This document shows, one piece after another, positions 15,227 to 24,687 of a stretch of 64,000 bases of DNA. The notes beneath the pieces were generated by a model. It was given only the letters and a program-made list of their open reading frames with translations. It was not told where the DNA came from and searched no databases. The stretch's first letter is position 1; the number at the start of each line of letters is the position of its first letter. The DNA is from Thalassobaculum fulvum (GTDB lineage Bacteria; Pseudomonadota; Alphaproteobacteria; Thalassobaculales; Thalassobaculaceae). A program made the position numbers and the translations under genes. The stretch covers positions 1 to 64,000 of the forward strand of contig NZ_BMZS01000013.1 in the NCBI RefSeq assembly GCF_014652915.1. Direction: 5' to 3'.

Positions 15227-16915
15227 ATGACCGACACCCTCACCATTACCCTGGCGCAGCTGAACCCGCGGGTCGGCGACATCGCCGGCAACCTCGACAA
15301 GCTGCGCCGGGTGCGCGCCCAGGCCGCCGGCGACGGCGCCGACGTGATCCTGACACCGGAGCTCTACGTCTGCGGCTACCCGCCCGAGGACCTGGTGCTG
15401 AAGCCGATGTTCGTGGCCGAGTGCCGGACCGCGATCGAGGAGCTGGCGCGCGAGACCGGCGACGGCGGGCCGGCCGTGCTGCTGGGGGCGCCGTGGCTCG
15501 ACGGCGGCAAGCTGTACAACGCCATGCTGCTGCTCGACGGCGGCCGGGTGGTCACGGCGCGCTACAAGGTCGACCTGCCGAACTACGGGGTGTTCGACGA
15601 GAAGCGGGTGTTCGCCGCCGGCCCGCCGCCGGGCCCGATCGACGTGCGCGGCGTGCGCATCGGCGTGCCGATCTGCGAGGACATCTGGACCCCCGAGGTC
15701 GTGGAGTGCGTCGCCGAGACCGGCGGCGAGATCCTGCTGGTCCCGAACGGCTCGCCGTTCGAGCTCGGCAAGTCGGACGTGCGGGTGCAGCTCGGCGTCG
15801 CCCGCGTAGTCGAGAGCGGTCTGCCGCTGGTCTACCTCAACCAGATCGGCGGCCAGGACGAGCTGGTGTTCGACGGCGCCTCCTTCGTGCTGAACGCCGA
15901 CCGCGATCTGGTCCTGCAGATGCCGGCCTGGCAGGAGGCGGTGGTCACCACCCGCTGGACCCGCGGGGCCGACGGCTGGTCGTGCGCGGTCGGCGACCGG
16001 GTCAGGCAGCCGGAGGGACCTGAGTCGCTGTACTGCGCGCTGATGACCGGCCTGCGCGACTATGTCGGCAAGAACGGCTTTCCCGGTGTCATCCTGGGCA
16101 TGTCCGGCGGCATCGACTCCGCGCTCAGCGCCGCGGTCGCGGTCGACGCGCTCGGCGCCGACAAGGTGCGCTGCGTGATGATGCCGTCGCCCTACACCTC
16201 CGATCACAGCCTGCAGGATGCGGCGGCGGCGGCGCAGATGCTCGGGGTCGACTACCGGACCATCAACATCGGCCCGGCCATGCAGGCCTTCGACGGCATG
16301 CTGGCGGACGCCTTCGCCGGCACGTCGCCGGACATCACCGAGGAGAACATCCAGGCGCGCTCGCGCGGCATTACCCTGATGGCGCTGTCCAACAAGTTCG
16401 GCCACATGGTGTTGTCGACCGGCAACAAGTCGGAGATGTCGGTCGGCTACGCCACCCTGTACGGCGACATGTGCGGCGGCTACTCGGTGCTCAAGGACGT
16501 CTACAAGATGTCGGTGTTCGAGCTGTCGCGCTGGCGCAACGCCCACAGGCCGGCGACCGGTCTCGGCCCCGACGGCCCGGTGATGCCGGAGCGGATCATC
16601 ACCAAGCCGCCATCCGCCGAGCTGCGGCCGGACCAGAAGGACGAGGACAGCCTGCCCCCGTATCCGGTGCTGGACGCCATCCTGACCGAGCTGATCGAGA
16701 ACGAGACCCCGATCGCCGACATCGTCGGCCAGGGCCACGAGCCCGAGACCGTGCTGCGGGTCTGGAAGCTGCTCGACCGCGCCGAGTACAAGCGCCGCCA
16801 GGCACCGCCGGGCGTCAAGGTGACCGGCAAGTCGTTCGGCAAGGACCGCCGCTATCCGATCACCAACGCCTTCGTCGGCGTCTACCGCCCATCGATGAAG
16901 TCGGCGGCGGAGTAG
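15227..16915 (+). CDS. nadE: Glutamine-hydrolysing NAD+ synthase
   Basis: 562 aa, two-domain form. The N-terminal nitrilase-type glutaminase carries the triad Glu45 (TPELYVCGYPPED), Lys114 (YKVDLPNYG) and Cys150 (GVPICEDIW). The C-terminal ATP pyrophosphatase domain begins with the P-loop SGGIDS at 293-298 and has the STGNKSE and GYATLYGDMCGG motifs. It makes NAD+ from deamido-NAD+ using glutamine-derived ammonia. Flanked by inverted copies of a palindromic repeat. Confidence 0.95.
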   Translation: MTDTLTITLAQLNPRVGDIAGNLDKLRRVRAQAAGDGADVILTPELYVCGYPPEDLVLKPMFVAECRTAIEELARETGDGGPAVLLGAPWLDGGKLYNAMLLLDGGRVVTARYKVDLPNYGVFDEKRVFAAGPPPGPIDVRGVRIGVPICEDIWTPEVVECVAETGGEILLVPNGSPFELGKSDVRVQLGVARVVESGLPLVYLNQIGGQDELVFDGASFVLNADRDLVLQMPAWQEAVVTTRWTRGADGWSCAVGDRVRQPEGPESLYCALMTGLRDYVGKNGFPGVILGMSGGIDSALSAAVAVDALGADKVRCVMMPSPYTSDHSLQDAAAAAQMLGVDYRTINIGPAMQAFDGMLADAFAGTSPDITEENIQARSRGITLMALSNKFGHMVLSTGNKSEMSVGYATLYGDMCGGYSVLKDVYKMSVFELSRWRNAHRPATGLGPDGPVMPERIITKPPSAELRPDQKDEDSLPPYPVLDAILTELIENETPIADIVGQGHEPETVLRVWKLLDRAEYKRRQAPPGVKVTGKSFGKDRRYPITNAFVGVYRPSMKSAAE

Positions 16916-16940
16916 GGTGCGTTAGAGCGCGTGGCGTCCT

Positions 16941-17037
16941 GGGTCCCGGCTCTCCACGGCTTCGCCGCTGCGGCCGGGATGAGGGGGGTGCTGTCTCCTG
17001 TCCTCATCCCGGACGCGCACCGCGCGATCCGGGACCC
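16941..17037. repeat. Palindromic intergenic repeat, copy 2 (inverted)
   Basis: About 97 bases: GGGTCCCGGCTCTCC at the left end, GGGATGAGG / CCTCATCCC in the middle, GATCCGGGACCC at the right end. It matches the reverse complement of the element at 15083-15176, with an extra small hairpin of about 14 bases (around 16957-16970) in the left arm. It lies 25 bases after nadE. Confidence 0.65.
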
Positions 17038-17120
17038 ATAGCTGGACGGGTGTTTGAGTGGACCGCCGGACCCCGATCTGCTAACCACACACTCGTTCAC
17101 GCCACGGGAGAACCGGATCC

Positions 17121-17189
17121 ATGTTCGCGCGCCGCCCGATCGCCTCGCTCGGCATCGCGCTTTACCCGACGGCCGACATCTGTCGCTGA
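17121..17189 (+). CDS. Possible leader peptide of cysS
   Basis: Within the 362-base gap between nadE and cysS, apart from the palindromic repeat, the only coding-like item is a 22-codon frame starting at ATG 17121 with GGGAG ten bases upstream. It is basic then hydrophobic and ends ...ADICR, with its only Cys codon two codons before the stop. A cysteine codon just upstream of the Cys-tRNA synthetase gene is suggestive of ribosome-mediated control. No decisive terminator/antiterminator pair was identified in the 88 bases that follow. Confidence 0.25.
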   Translation: MFARRPIASLGIALYPTADICR

Positions 17190-17277
17190 CGGCCCGCGCC
17201 CGCGCGCGCCCGTCCGAAAACAAGCGACCCGCTCCCGGATACGCATGCCGGGGGAACAGATGCCTGGAGCCGAGACC

Positions 17278-18708
17278 ATGGATCTCAAGATCACCAACAC
17301 GCTCACGCGGGAGAAGGAAGTCTTCCGCCCGATCGATCCGAGCCACGTGCGCCTCTACGTGTGCGGCCCGACGGTCTACGACTTCGCCCATGTCGGCAAC
17401 GCCCGTCCGGTGGTGGTGTTCGACGTGCTGGCCCGGCTGCTGCGCCGGCTGTACCCGGCCCCGGAGCACCGCGTCACCTACGTGCGGAACATCACCGACG
17501 TCGACGACAAGATCAACGCGCGGGCCCGCGCGAACGGCGAGACCATCGCCGAGCTGACGGCCCGCACGGCCGCCCAGTTCCACGAGGACATGAGAGCCCT
17601 CGGGGCCGAGGACCCGGACGTCGAGCCGCGGGCGACCCACCACATCGCCGAGATGATCGCGCTGATCGAGCGGCTGATCGCCAAGGGCCACGCCTACGCC
17701 GCCGACGGCCACGTGCTGTTCAGCGTGCCGTCGATGCCGGAGTACGGCGGGCTGTCGCGGCGCGACCGCGACGAGATGATCGCCGGCGCCCGGGTCGAGG
17801 TGGCACCCTACAAGAAGGACCCGGCGGACTTCGTGCTGTGGAAGCCGTCGGACCCGGAGCTTCCGGGCTGGGACAGCCCGTGGGGCCGCGGCCGGCCGGG
17901 CTGGCACATCGAGTGCTCGGCGATGTCGTGGAAGCACCTCGGCGAGACCTTCGACATCCACGGCGGCGGGCTCGACCTGATCTTCCCGCACCACGAGAAC
18001 GAGATCGCCCAGTCGCGCTGCGCCTTCGGCAGCCACGTCATGGCCACCTACTGGATGCACAACGGCTTCGTGACGGTCGAGGGCGAGAAGATGTCGAAGT
18101 CGCTCGGCAACTTCTACACCGTCCGCGACGTGCTCCAGGAGTGGCCGGGCGAGGCGATCCGCCTGCTGCTGCTGTCGGCCCACTACCGGGCGCCGCTGGA
18201 CTTCTCGAAGGCGGGGCTGCGGGAAGCCAAGGCCCAGCTCGACCGGCTGTACCAGGCGCTGGAGAGTGCGCAGAACGTCTCAACCGTGCGCCCCGACCTC
18301 GCCTTGAAGAATCAGGGCGACGCAATGGTCAACATCGACCGTCCTCAAGAAACGTACATCACCGACGCACTGTGCGACGACCTGAACACCCCGCTTGCGA
18401 TCTCCAGATTGCATGAGCTGGCTACGCGATTGAACAAGGCGCCGGACGATCAGAAGTTCGGGATGAAGCGTACTTTGCTGCAGGGTGCTGAACTCCTCGG
18501 CTTGCTGCAGAACACTCCGGATGAGTGGTTCAGGGGTGGAGTCAGCGACATCAGTCAGATCGAGATCGAGCGGCTGATCGCGGCCCGGGCCGACGCCCGC
18601 AAGGCCCGGGACTTCGCCGAGGCCGACCGCATCCGCGACACGCTCAAGGCCCAGGGCATCGAGCTCGAGGACGGCCCGCAGGGCACGACCTGGAAGCGGG
18701 CGGGGTAA
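17278..18708 (+). CDS. cysS: Cysteine--tRNA ligase
   Basis: 476 aa from ATG 17278 (GGAG upstream). Class I synthetase motifs: the HIGH-equivalent FAHVGNARP preceded by the zinc-ligand Cys of YVCGPTVYD, further zinc ligands in HIECSAM and [11 protein letters not shown], and KMSKSLGNF. The C-terminal region contains a stretch (about 18280-18560) with much lower GC and codon choices unlike the rest of the gene; the reading frame is intact and the C-terminal [19 protein letters not shown] helix is conserved. Confidence 0.95.
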   Translation: MDLKITNTLTREKEVFRPIDPSHVRLYVCGPTVYDFAHVGNARPVVVFDVLARLLRRLYPAPEHRVTYVRNITDVDDKINARARANGETIAELTARTAAQFHEDMRALGAEDPDVEPRATHHIAEMIALIERLIAKGHAYAADGHVLFSVPSMPEYGGLSRRDRDEMIAGARVEVAPYKKDPADFVLWKPSDPELPGWDSPWGRGRPGWHIECSAMSWKHLGETFDIHGGGLDLIFPHHENEIAQSRCAFGSHVMATYWMHNGFVTVEGEKMSKSLGNFYTVRDVLQEWPGEAIRLLLLSAHYRAPLDFSKAGLREAKAQLDRLYQALESAQNVSTVRPDLALKNQGDAMVNIDRPQETYITDALCDDLNTPLAISRLHELATRLNKAPDDQKFGMKRTLLQGAELLGLLQNTPDEWFRGGVSDISQIEIERLIAARADARKARDFAEADRIRDTLKAQGIELEDGPQGTTWKRAG

Positions 18709-18862
18709 GGAGGGGCGCAGGGCTCCCCCATTCCCGTCGTGGTGGGGCGGCCGGGAGGGGGCACACCCGCGCAAGCCGGCTTTGCGCCGCTGATTCCTTG
18801 CGGCACCGCGCCCTCGCTGGTAGAGACCGGCACCGCCGAATTCCGGTACCGGAGGGCACGTC

Positions 18863-20491
18863 ATGGCCGGCGACGACCGCGTCTATCTGTTCGACACCAC
18901 CCTGCGCGACGGGCAGCAGACCCGCGGCGTCGACTTCACGGTGGCGGACAAGATCGCGATTGCCCGCGCCCTCGACGCCCTCGGGGTCGCCTATGTCGAG
19001 GGCGGCTGGCCGGGCGCCAACCCGACCGACGACCGGTTCTTCGCCGAGCCGCCGAAGCTGGAGCAGGCGCGGCTGGTGGCGTTCGGCATGACCCGCCGCC
19101 CGGGCCGCAGCGCCGAGAACGATCCCGGCCTCGCGGCCATCCTGGACGCCCGGGTGCCGGCGGTCTGCCTGGTCGGCAAGACCTGGGACTTTCACGTCGA
19201 CGTGGCCCTGGAGATCGAGCGCGACGAGAACGTCGCGATGATCCGGGATTCCATGAAGCGCTCGATCGCGGTCGGCCGCGAGGCGATGTTCGACTGCGAG
19301 CACTTCTTCGACGGCTACAAGGCCAACCCCGACTACGCCGTGAGTTGCGCCAAGGCGGCCTACGAGTCCGGGGCGCGCTGGATCGTGCTGTGCGACACCA
19401 ACGGCGGCACCCTGCCGCACGAGATCGAGGAGATCGTCGGCGAGGTCGCCAAGGCGGTGCCGGGCAGCCATCTCGGCATCCACTGCCACAACGACACCGG
19501 CAACGCGGTCGCCAATTCCCTGGCGGCGATCCGGGCCGGCGCCCGCCAGGTCCAGGGGACCATCAACGGGCTCGGCGAGCGCTGCGGCAACGCCGACCTG
19601 ATGGCGATCATCCCGAGCCTGGTGCTGAAGATGGGGATCGACTGCGGCGTCACGCCGGAGCGGCTGACCCACCTGACGGCGGTCTCGCGGATGCTGGACG
19701 AGCGGCTGAACCGGCCGTCCGACCCGCACCGCGCCTATGTCGGTGCCGCCGCCTTCGCCCACAAGGGCGGGTTGCACGTCTCGGCGGTGCAGAAGGATCC
19801 GACGACGTACGAGCACGTCGACCCGGCCTCGGTCGGCAACCAGCGCCACATCCTGGTGTCGGACCAGGCCGGCCGCTCCAACATCCTCGCCCGCTTCGCC
19901 GAGATCGGCGTCGAGATCGATCCCAAGCACCCGAAGGTGCAGCGACTGGTCGAGGAGGTGAAGGAGAAGGAGTTCCAGGGCTACGCCTTCGACAGCGCCG
20001 AGGCCAGCTTCGAGCTGCTGGCGCGCCGGCTGATCCACGGGGTGCCCGAGTACTTCAGCATCGAGCGCTGGCGGGTCATGGACGAGCGCCGGTTCAACGC
20101 CCGCGGCGTGCTGGTCGTGGAGTCGGAGGCGACCGCGACCCTGACGGTCGACGACCGGGCCTGCCACGAGGTGGCGGTCGGCAACGGCCCGGTCAACGCG
20201 CTCGACACCGCGATCCGCAAGGCGCTGGTGCCGCATTACCCGTCGATCGAGGGCATGCGGCTGGTCGACTACAAGGTGCGGATCCTGCCGCCGTCGCGCG
20301 ACGGCGACGGCACCGACGCGGTCACCCGGGTGATGATCGAGAGCGCCGACAGCGACGGCAACACCTGGCGCACGGTCGGGATCAGCCCGAACATCATCGA
20401 CGCCTCGATCGAGGCGCTGGCCGACGCCCTGATCTGGCGGCTGCTGAAGGACGGCGTGCCGGCGCCGGGCACCGGGGGACCGGGAGCCTGA
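18863..20491 (+). CDS. cimA: (R)-citramalate synthase
   Basis: 542 aa. DRE-TIM metallolyase family: LFDTTLRDGQQTRGVDF at the N-terminus gives the active-site Arg-Asp, and HCHNDTGNAVANSL gives the metal-binding His pair; a C-terminal LeuA-type regulatory domain follows (from about residue 400). The YVEGGWPGANPTD segment and length match the CimA branch rather than 2-isopropylmalate synthase. Makes citramalate from pyruvate and acetyl-CoA for isoleucine synthesis without threonine. Followed after five bases by trmJ. Confidence 0.9.
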   Translation: MAGDDRVYLFDTTLRDGQQTRGVDFTVADKIAIARALDALGVAYVEGGWPGANPTDDRFFAEPPKLEQARLVAFGMTRRPGRSAENDPGLAAILDARVPAVCLVGKTWDFHVDVALEIERDENVAMIRDSMKRSIAVGREAMFDCEHFFDGYKANPDYAVSCAKAAYESGARWIVLCDTNGGTLPHEIEEIVGEVAKAVPGSHLGIHCHNDTGNAVANSLAAIRAGARQVQGTINGLGERCGNADLMAIIPSLVLKMGIDCGVTPERLTHLTAVSRMLDERLNRPSDPHRAYVGAAAFAHKGGLHVSAVQKDPTTYEHVDPASVGNQRHILVSDQAGRSNILARFAEIGVEIDPKHPKVQRLVEEVKEKEFQGYAFDSAEASFELLARRLIHGVPEYFSIERWRVMDERRFNARGVLVVESEATATLTVDDRACHEVAVGNGPVNALDTAIRKALVPHYPSIEGMRLVDYKVRILPPSRDGDGTDAVTRVMIESADSDGNTWRTVGISPNIIDASIEALADALIWRLLKDGVPAPGTGGPGA

Positions 20492-20496
20492 GCGCG

Positions 20497-21279
20497 GTGG
20501 CCGGCACCGACAGCTCCCGCGAGGACCTCGCCGCGGCCGCCGGCCCGGCCATCGTCCTGGTCGAGCCGCAGCTCGGCGAGAACATCGGCGCCTGCGCGCG
20601 CGCCATGCTGAACTGCGGACTGACCGACCTGCGGCTGGTACGGCCGCGCGACGGCTGGCCGAACCCAAAGGCCGAGGCGATGGCTTCGGGCGCGACGGCG
20701 GTGCTGGAGCGAGCCCGGGTCTACGACACCACGGCCGAGGCCTGTGCCGACCTGTCCTACGTGCTGGCCACCACCGCGCGCACCCGCGACATGAAGAAGC
20801 CGGCGCTCACCCCGCGGGCCGCGGCCGGCGAGCTGCGGGCGCGGATCGGCTCGGGGCAGGGGACCGGGGTGCTGTTCGGCCCGGAGCGGGCCGGGCTGGT
20901 GAACGAGGACGTGACGCTGGCCGATGCGGTGCTGTCGGTGCCGCTGAACCCGGCGTTCTCGTCGCTCAACCTCGCCCAGGCGGTGCTGCTGATCGGCTAT
21001 GAATGGTACCAGGCGGGCGACGCCACGCCGGCTTCGGCGCTGATGGACGAGTCCTCGCCGCCGGCGACCGTGGCGACCCGCGAGTTCTTCCTGGCCCGGC
21101 TGGAAGCGCTGCTGGAGGAAGCCGGGTTCTTCTATCCCGAGCACATCGGCCCGACCATGAAGCGCAACCTGCGCACGCTGTTCACCCGGGCCGGCATGTC
21201 GGACCAGGAAGTGCAGACCCTGCACGGCGTGTTGCGGGCGCTGTCCGAAGGGCCACGGCGGCGCACCCGCACCGACTGA
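20497..21279 (+). CDS. trmJ: tRNA (cytidine/uridine-2'-O-)-methyltransferase TrmJ
   Basis: 260 aa from GTG 20497, with GGGAG upstream. SPOUT-class knotted methyltransferase motifs: N-terminal VEPQLGENIGACARAMLNCG, central GVLFGPERAGL and C-terminal SVPLNPAFSSLNLAQAV, which form the S-adenosylmethionine-binding trefoil knot. The C-terminal helical extension (FYPEHIGPTMKRNLRTLFTRAGM) is typical of TrmJ, which methylates position 32 of several tRNAs. Immediately downstream of cimA. Confidence 0.88.
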   Translation: MAGTDSSREDLAAAAGPAIVLVEPQLGENIGACARAMLNCGLTDLRLVRPRDGWPNPKAEAMASGATAVLERARVYDTTAEACADLSYVLATTARTRDMKKPALTPRAAAGELRARIGSGQGTGVLFGPERAGLVNEDVTLADAVLSVPLNPAFSSLNLAQAVLLIGYEWYQAGDATPASALMDESSPPATVATREFFLARLEALLEEAGFFYPEHIGPTMKRNLRTLFTRAGMSDQEVQTLHGVLRALSEGPRRRTRTD

Positions 21280-21352
21280 CATCGTCCCGGATCGACCGGC
21301 GCGCACGGATGCGCCAGGATGGCGGTGCGTTCACATCTTCGGGAAGCAGGCG

Positions 21353-21724
21353 ATGCTCGGCCATCTCTCGTTCGGCGTCGAGAACCTGGAACGGGCCGCG
21401 GCCTTCTACGACGCGGTGCTGGCTCCGCTCGGCTACGTCAGGGTCTGGACCTCCCCCCGGGCGGTCGGGTTCGGCCCGCCGGGAGGGGGTGACAAATTGG
21501 CGCTGTTCGCGAGACCGGGGGAGGTCGTTGCCCCCGGTCCGGGCTTCCACCTGGCGTTCGACGCCCCGGGCCGGGACGCCGTCGACGCTTTCCATGCGGC
21601 GGCGATGGCCGCGGGTGCCGTCGACGAAGGCAAACCCGGTGTGCGATTGCACTATAGTTCGACATACTACGCGGCATTCGTGCGTGATCTGGACGGATAT
21701 AAACTAGAGGCTGTGCATCAATAG
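21353..21724 (+). CDS. VOC-superfamily (glyoxalase/bleomycin-resistance fold) protein
   Basis: 123 aa, single vicinal-oxygen-chelate domain. It opens with LGHLSFGVENLERAAAFYDAVLAPLGY, the standard first VOC beta-alpha unit, and ends with FVRDLDGYKLEAV, the usual metal-binding Glu strand. Substrate is not predictable. The codons near the 3' end and the following 60 bases are noticeably richer in A/T than the surroundings. Confidence 0.82.
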   Translation: MLGHLSFGVENLERAAAFYDAVLAPLGYVRVWTSPRAVGFGPPGGGDKLALFARPGEVVAPGPGFHLAFDAPGRDAVDAFHAAAMAAGAVDEGKPGVRLHYSSTYYAAFVRDLDGYKLEAVHQ

Positions 21725-21783
21725 CCGGTATTGAATTCAAAATGATGGTGTTGTTTCCCCTGACTATATAGCCGTAACATTCG

Positions 21784-21795
21784 CCCCGTTCGGGG
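21784..21795 (+). repeat. Small hairpin in the leader of the peptide ABC operon
   Basis: CCCCG-TT-CGGGG, a perfect 5-bp stem. The gap 21725-21864 has an AT-rich stretch (TTGTTT at 21751 and TAACAT at 21775, 18 bases apart) that could be a weak promoter for the transporter operon. Confidence 0.3.
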
Positions 21796-21864
21796 GTGAC
21801 CGACGCGCCGCGTCATGGCCATGGACCTCGAATTGTTTGGCGGCTCCGGGGAGGAGGGATCCCG

Positions 21865-23655
21865 ATGAACGAACGAGAATTGCGAGGTCTGATCGCGGAC
21901 GTGAAGGAGGGGAACCTGTCGCGTCGGGCGTTCGTGCGCCGGATGGTTGCAGTCGGCCTCACCGCACCGCTTGCGGCCCAGATGCTGGCCTACAACGGCG
22001 TCGCGATGGCCCAGGTCAAATCGGCGTACAAGCCCACCAAGGCCGGCGGCGGCGGTGTGCTGAAGGTTCTGTGGTGGCAGGGCCCGACCCTGCTGAACCC
22101 GCACTTCGCGGTCGGCACCAAGGACCAGGACGGCTCGCGCATCTTCTACGAACCGCTCGCGGCGTGGGACGACGACGGCTTCCTGATGCCGGTCCTGGCG
22201 GCGGAGATTCCGAGCCTGGAGAACGGCGGCGTCGCAAAGGACGGCCTGTCGGTCACCTGGAAGCTGAAGCAGGGCGTCAAGTGGCACGACGGCAAGCCGT
22301 TCACTGCCGACGACTGCATCTTCAACTGGAAATACGCTTCCGACCCGGCGGCCGCGACCTACACCATCGCGAGCTACAAGGACGTTGAGGTCGAGAAGGT
22401 CGACGACCACACCATCAAGGTGCTGTTCTCGAAGCCGACGCCGTTCTGGGCCGACGCCTTCGTCGGTGCCCGCGGCTGTCTCATCCCGAAGCACGTCTTC
22501 GAGCCGTACATGGGCGCCAAGTCGCGTGACGCGCCGGCGAACCTGTCGCCGATCGGCACCGGCCCGTACCTGTTCGAGGAGTTCAAGCCGGGCGACCTGG
22601 TCCGCGGCAAGATCAACCCGAACTACCACGAAGCCAACAAGCCGCACTTCGACGCCATCGAGATGAAGGGCGGCGGCGATGCGGTTTCGGCGGCCCGTGC
22701 GGTGCTGCAGACCGGCGAGTACGATTTCGCCTGGAACATGCAGGTCGAGGACGCGATCCTGAAGCGGCTCGAGGAGGGCGGCAAGGGCAGGATCCACATC
22801 ACCCTCGGCGGCTCGATCGAGCACATCCAGCTCAACAACACCGATCCGTGGACCGAGGTCGACGGCGAGCGCTCGAGCCTGAAGACCGAGCACCCGTCGC
22901 TGACCGACATGGCGGTCCGCAAGGCCCTGAACGTCCTGGTCGACCGCCAGGCGGTCGAGGACCACATCTACGGCCGGACCGGCAAGGCCACTCCGAACTT
23001 CCTGAACAACCCGGAGCGGTTCGCCTCGAAGAAGACGTCGTTCGAGCTGAACATCGACAAGGCCAACAAGCTGCTCGACGATGCCGGCTGGAAGAAGGGT
23101 GCCGACGGCATCCGCGAGAAGAACGGGGTCAAGCTGAAGTACGTCTACCAGACCTCGATCAACCAGCCGCGCCAGAAGACCCAGGCCATCATCAAGCAGG
23201 CCTGCCAGAAGGCCGGTATCGACATCGAGGTCAAGGCGGTCACCGCCTCGGTGTACTTCTCGTCGGACGTCGGCAACCCCGACACCTACACGAAGTTCTA
23301 CACCGACCTGCAGATGTACACGACCACCCAGCCGCAGCCCGACGCCGGCACCTTCATGAACCAGTTCACTTCCTGGGAAGTGGCCACGAAGGAGAACAAG
23401 TGGCAGGGCCGCAACATCACCCGCTGGCAGAGCGAGACGTACGACAAGCTGTATCGCGCTGCCGAGGGCGAGCTGGATCCGGTCAAGCGGGCCGAGCTGT
23501 TCGTCAAGATGAACGAACTGGTGATCGAGAACGTCGTGGTCATCCCGGTGGTCTGGCGTGGTGGCGTGGCCGCCGTGTCCAACAAGCTGAACGCTCCGCT
23601 CAGCGGCTGGGACAACAACACGTTCAACATCAAGGACTGGTTCCGCGAAGCCTGA
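21865..23655 (+). CDS. Peptide/nickel-type ABC transporter substrate-binding protein (SBP family 5)
   Basis: 596 aa from ATG 21865 with GGGGAGGAGGG upstream. Begins with a twin-arginine-type signal (SRRAFVRR plus hydrophobic core, cleavage about residue 50 after GVAMA). The body has the family-5 layout: LNPHFAVGTKD, the LVWKLKQGVKWHDGKPFTADD-type segment around residue 135, and the C-terminal Y-D-x-x-x-x-A lobe. Periplasmic binding of oligopeptides or similar solutes. First gene of a complete importer operon; a strong hairpin terminator separates it from the permeases. Confidence 0.9.
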   Translation: MNERELRGLIADVKEGNLSRRAFVRRMVAVGLTAPLAAQMLAYNGVAMAQVKSAYKPTKAGGGGVLKVLWWQGPTLLNPHFAVGTKDQDGSRIFYEPLAAWDDDGFLMPVLAAEIPSLENGGVAKDGLSVTWKLKQGVKWHDGKPFTADDCIFNWKYASDPAAATYTIASYKDVEVEKVDDHTIKVLFSKPTPFWADAFVGARGCLIPKHVFEPYMGAKSRDAPANLSPIGTGPYLFEEFKPGDLVRGKINPNYHEANKPHFDAIEMKGGGDAVSAARAVLQTGEYDFAWNMQVEDAILKRLEEGGKGRIHITLGGSIEHIQLNNTDPWTEVDGERSSLKTEHPSLTDMAVRKALNVLVDRQAVEDHIYGRTGKATPNFLNNPERFASKKTSFELNIDKANKLLDDAGWKKGADGIREKNGVKLKYVYQTSINQPRQKTQAIIKQACQKAGIDIEVKAVTASVYFSSDVGNPDTYTKFYTDLQMYTTTQPQPDAGTFMNQFTSWEVATKENKWQGRNITRWQSETYDKLYRAAEGELDPVKRAELFVKMNELVIENVVVIPVVWRGGVAAVSNKLNAPLSGWDNNTFNIKDWFREA

Positions 23656-23670
23656 TGCCGGTCTGAGCGA

Positions 23671-23710
23671 GGGAGCCGGCCGCCTGGCGGCCGGCTCCCG
23701 TCATTTCTTT
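23671..23710 (+). terminator. Intrinsic terminator/attenuator between binding protein and permeases
   Basis: Perfect 13-bp stem with arms GGGAGCCGGCCGC and GCGGCCGGCTCCC around a CTG loop (23671-23699), followed by GTCATTTCTTT. It probably stops most transcripts after the binding protein gene so that it is expressed in excess over the downstream permease and ATPase genes. Confidence 0.75.
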
Positions 23711-23727
23711 CGAAGGGCTTCGACACC

Positions 23728-24687
23728 GTGAGCCAATACCTGATCCGGCGCATATTGATCGCGCTTCCGAGCCTGCTCGGAATCAGCCTCGTGCTCTTCA
23801 CCGTCCTGGCGCTCGCGCCGGGCGATCCGTTCGGCGAACTGGCACAGAACCCGGCGGTGCCGCCGGAGGTGGCAGCCTCCCTGCGCGAGAAGTTCGGCAT
23901 GGACGATCCGATCTGGGAACGCTACGTCAAGTGGCTGACCCAGATGCTGCAGGGCAACTGGGGCTTCTCCTTCGTCAGCCGCGTCGACGTGGACGTGCTG
24001 ATCATGCAGCGGTTGCCGACGACGCTGATCGTCATCGGCTCGTCGCAGATCCTCGCTCTGCTGGTGGCGCTGCCGGTCGGCGTCTACGCGGCGGTCCGCC
24101 CGTACTCGCTGTTCGACCAGATCGCGACGACGCTCGCGTTCATCGGCTTCTCGTTGCCGACCTTCTTCACCGGCCTGATGCTCATTCTGATCTTCAGCAT
24201 CACGCTCGACTGGCTGCCGTTCGTCTACCAGTCCAACGTCGAGGCGACCGGCCTGGCGTTCTACTGGGAGCACTTCAAGCAGTCCATCATGCCGGTCAGT
24301 GTGCTCGGCCTGTTCCAGGCCGGCGTGCTGACGCGCTTCGTCCGCTCGGCCGTGCTGGACGTGGTGCGTCTCGACTTCGTGACCACCGCCCGGGCGAAGG
24401 GCCTGCGCGAGCGCGCCGTCATCGTGAAGCACATCGTTCGCAATGCGATGATCCCGGTGGTGACGCTGGTCGCTCTGCAGATGCCGGCCGTGTTCGGCGG
24501 CGCGGTCGTCACCGAGCAGATCTTCCGGGTGCCGGGCATCGGCTCGCTGCTCATCGCGGCGATCCTGGCCAACGATACGCCGGTGATCATGGCCGTCACC
24601 TTCGTCTTTGCGTGCCTCGTGATCCTCTTCAACCTGATCGCGGACCTGCTCTATGGCTGGCTCGACCCTCGCATCTCCTACCGCTAA
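23728..24687 (+). CDS. Peptide ABC transporter permease (DppB-like)
   Basis: 319 aa from GTG 23728. Starts YLIRRILIALPSLLGISLVLF, the first membrane helix of DppB/OppB proteins, with about six helices in all and the EAA loop TARAKGLRERAVIVKHIVRNAMIP in the middle. Together with the next gene it forms the inner-membrane channel of the importer. Its 3' end overlaps the start of the second permease by 35 bases. Confidence 0.92.
   Translation: MSQYLIRRILIALPSLLGISLVLFTVLALAPGDPFGELAQNPAVPPEVAASLREKFGMDDPIWERYVKWLTQMLQGNWGFSFVSRVDVDVLIMQRLPTTLIVIGSSQILALLVALPVGVYAAVRPYSLFDQIATTLAFIGFSLPTFFTGLMLILIFSITLDWLPFVYQSNVEATGLAFYWEHFKQSIMPVSVLGLFQAGVLTRFVRSAVLDVVRLDFVTTARAKGLRERAVIVKHIVRNAMIPVVTLVALQMPAVFGGAVVTEQIFRVPGIGSLLIAAILANDTPVIMAVTFVFACLVILFNLIADLLYGWLDPRISYR

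Noticed and set aside
18739-20496. 846-codon plus-strand frame ending at the trmJ stop
   Set aside because: Its first 586 codons are out-of-frame shadow of cimA; only the part from about 20497 matches TrmJ.
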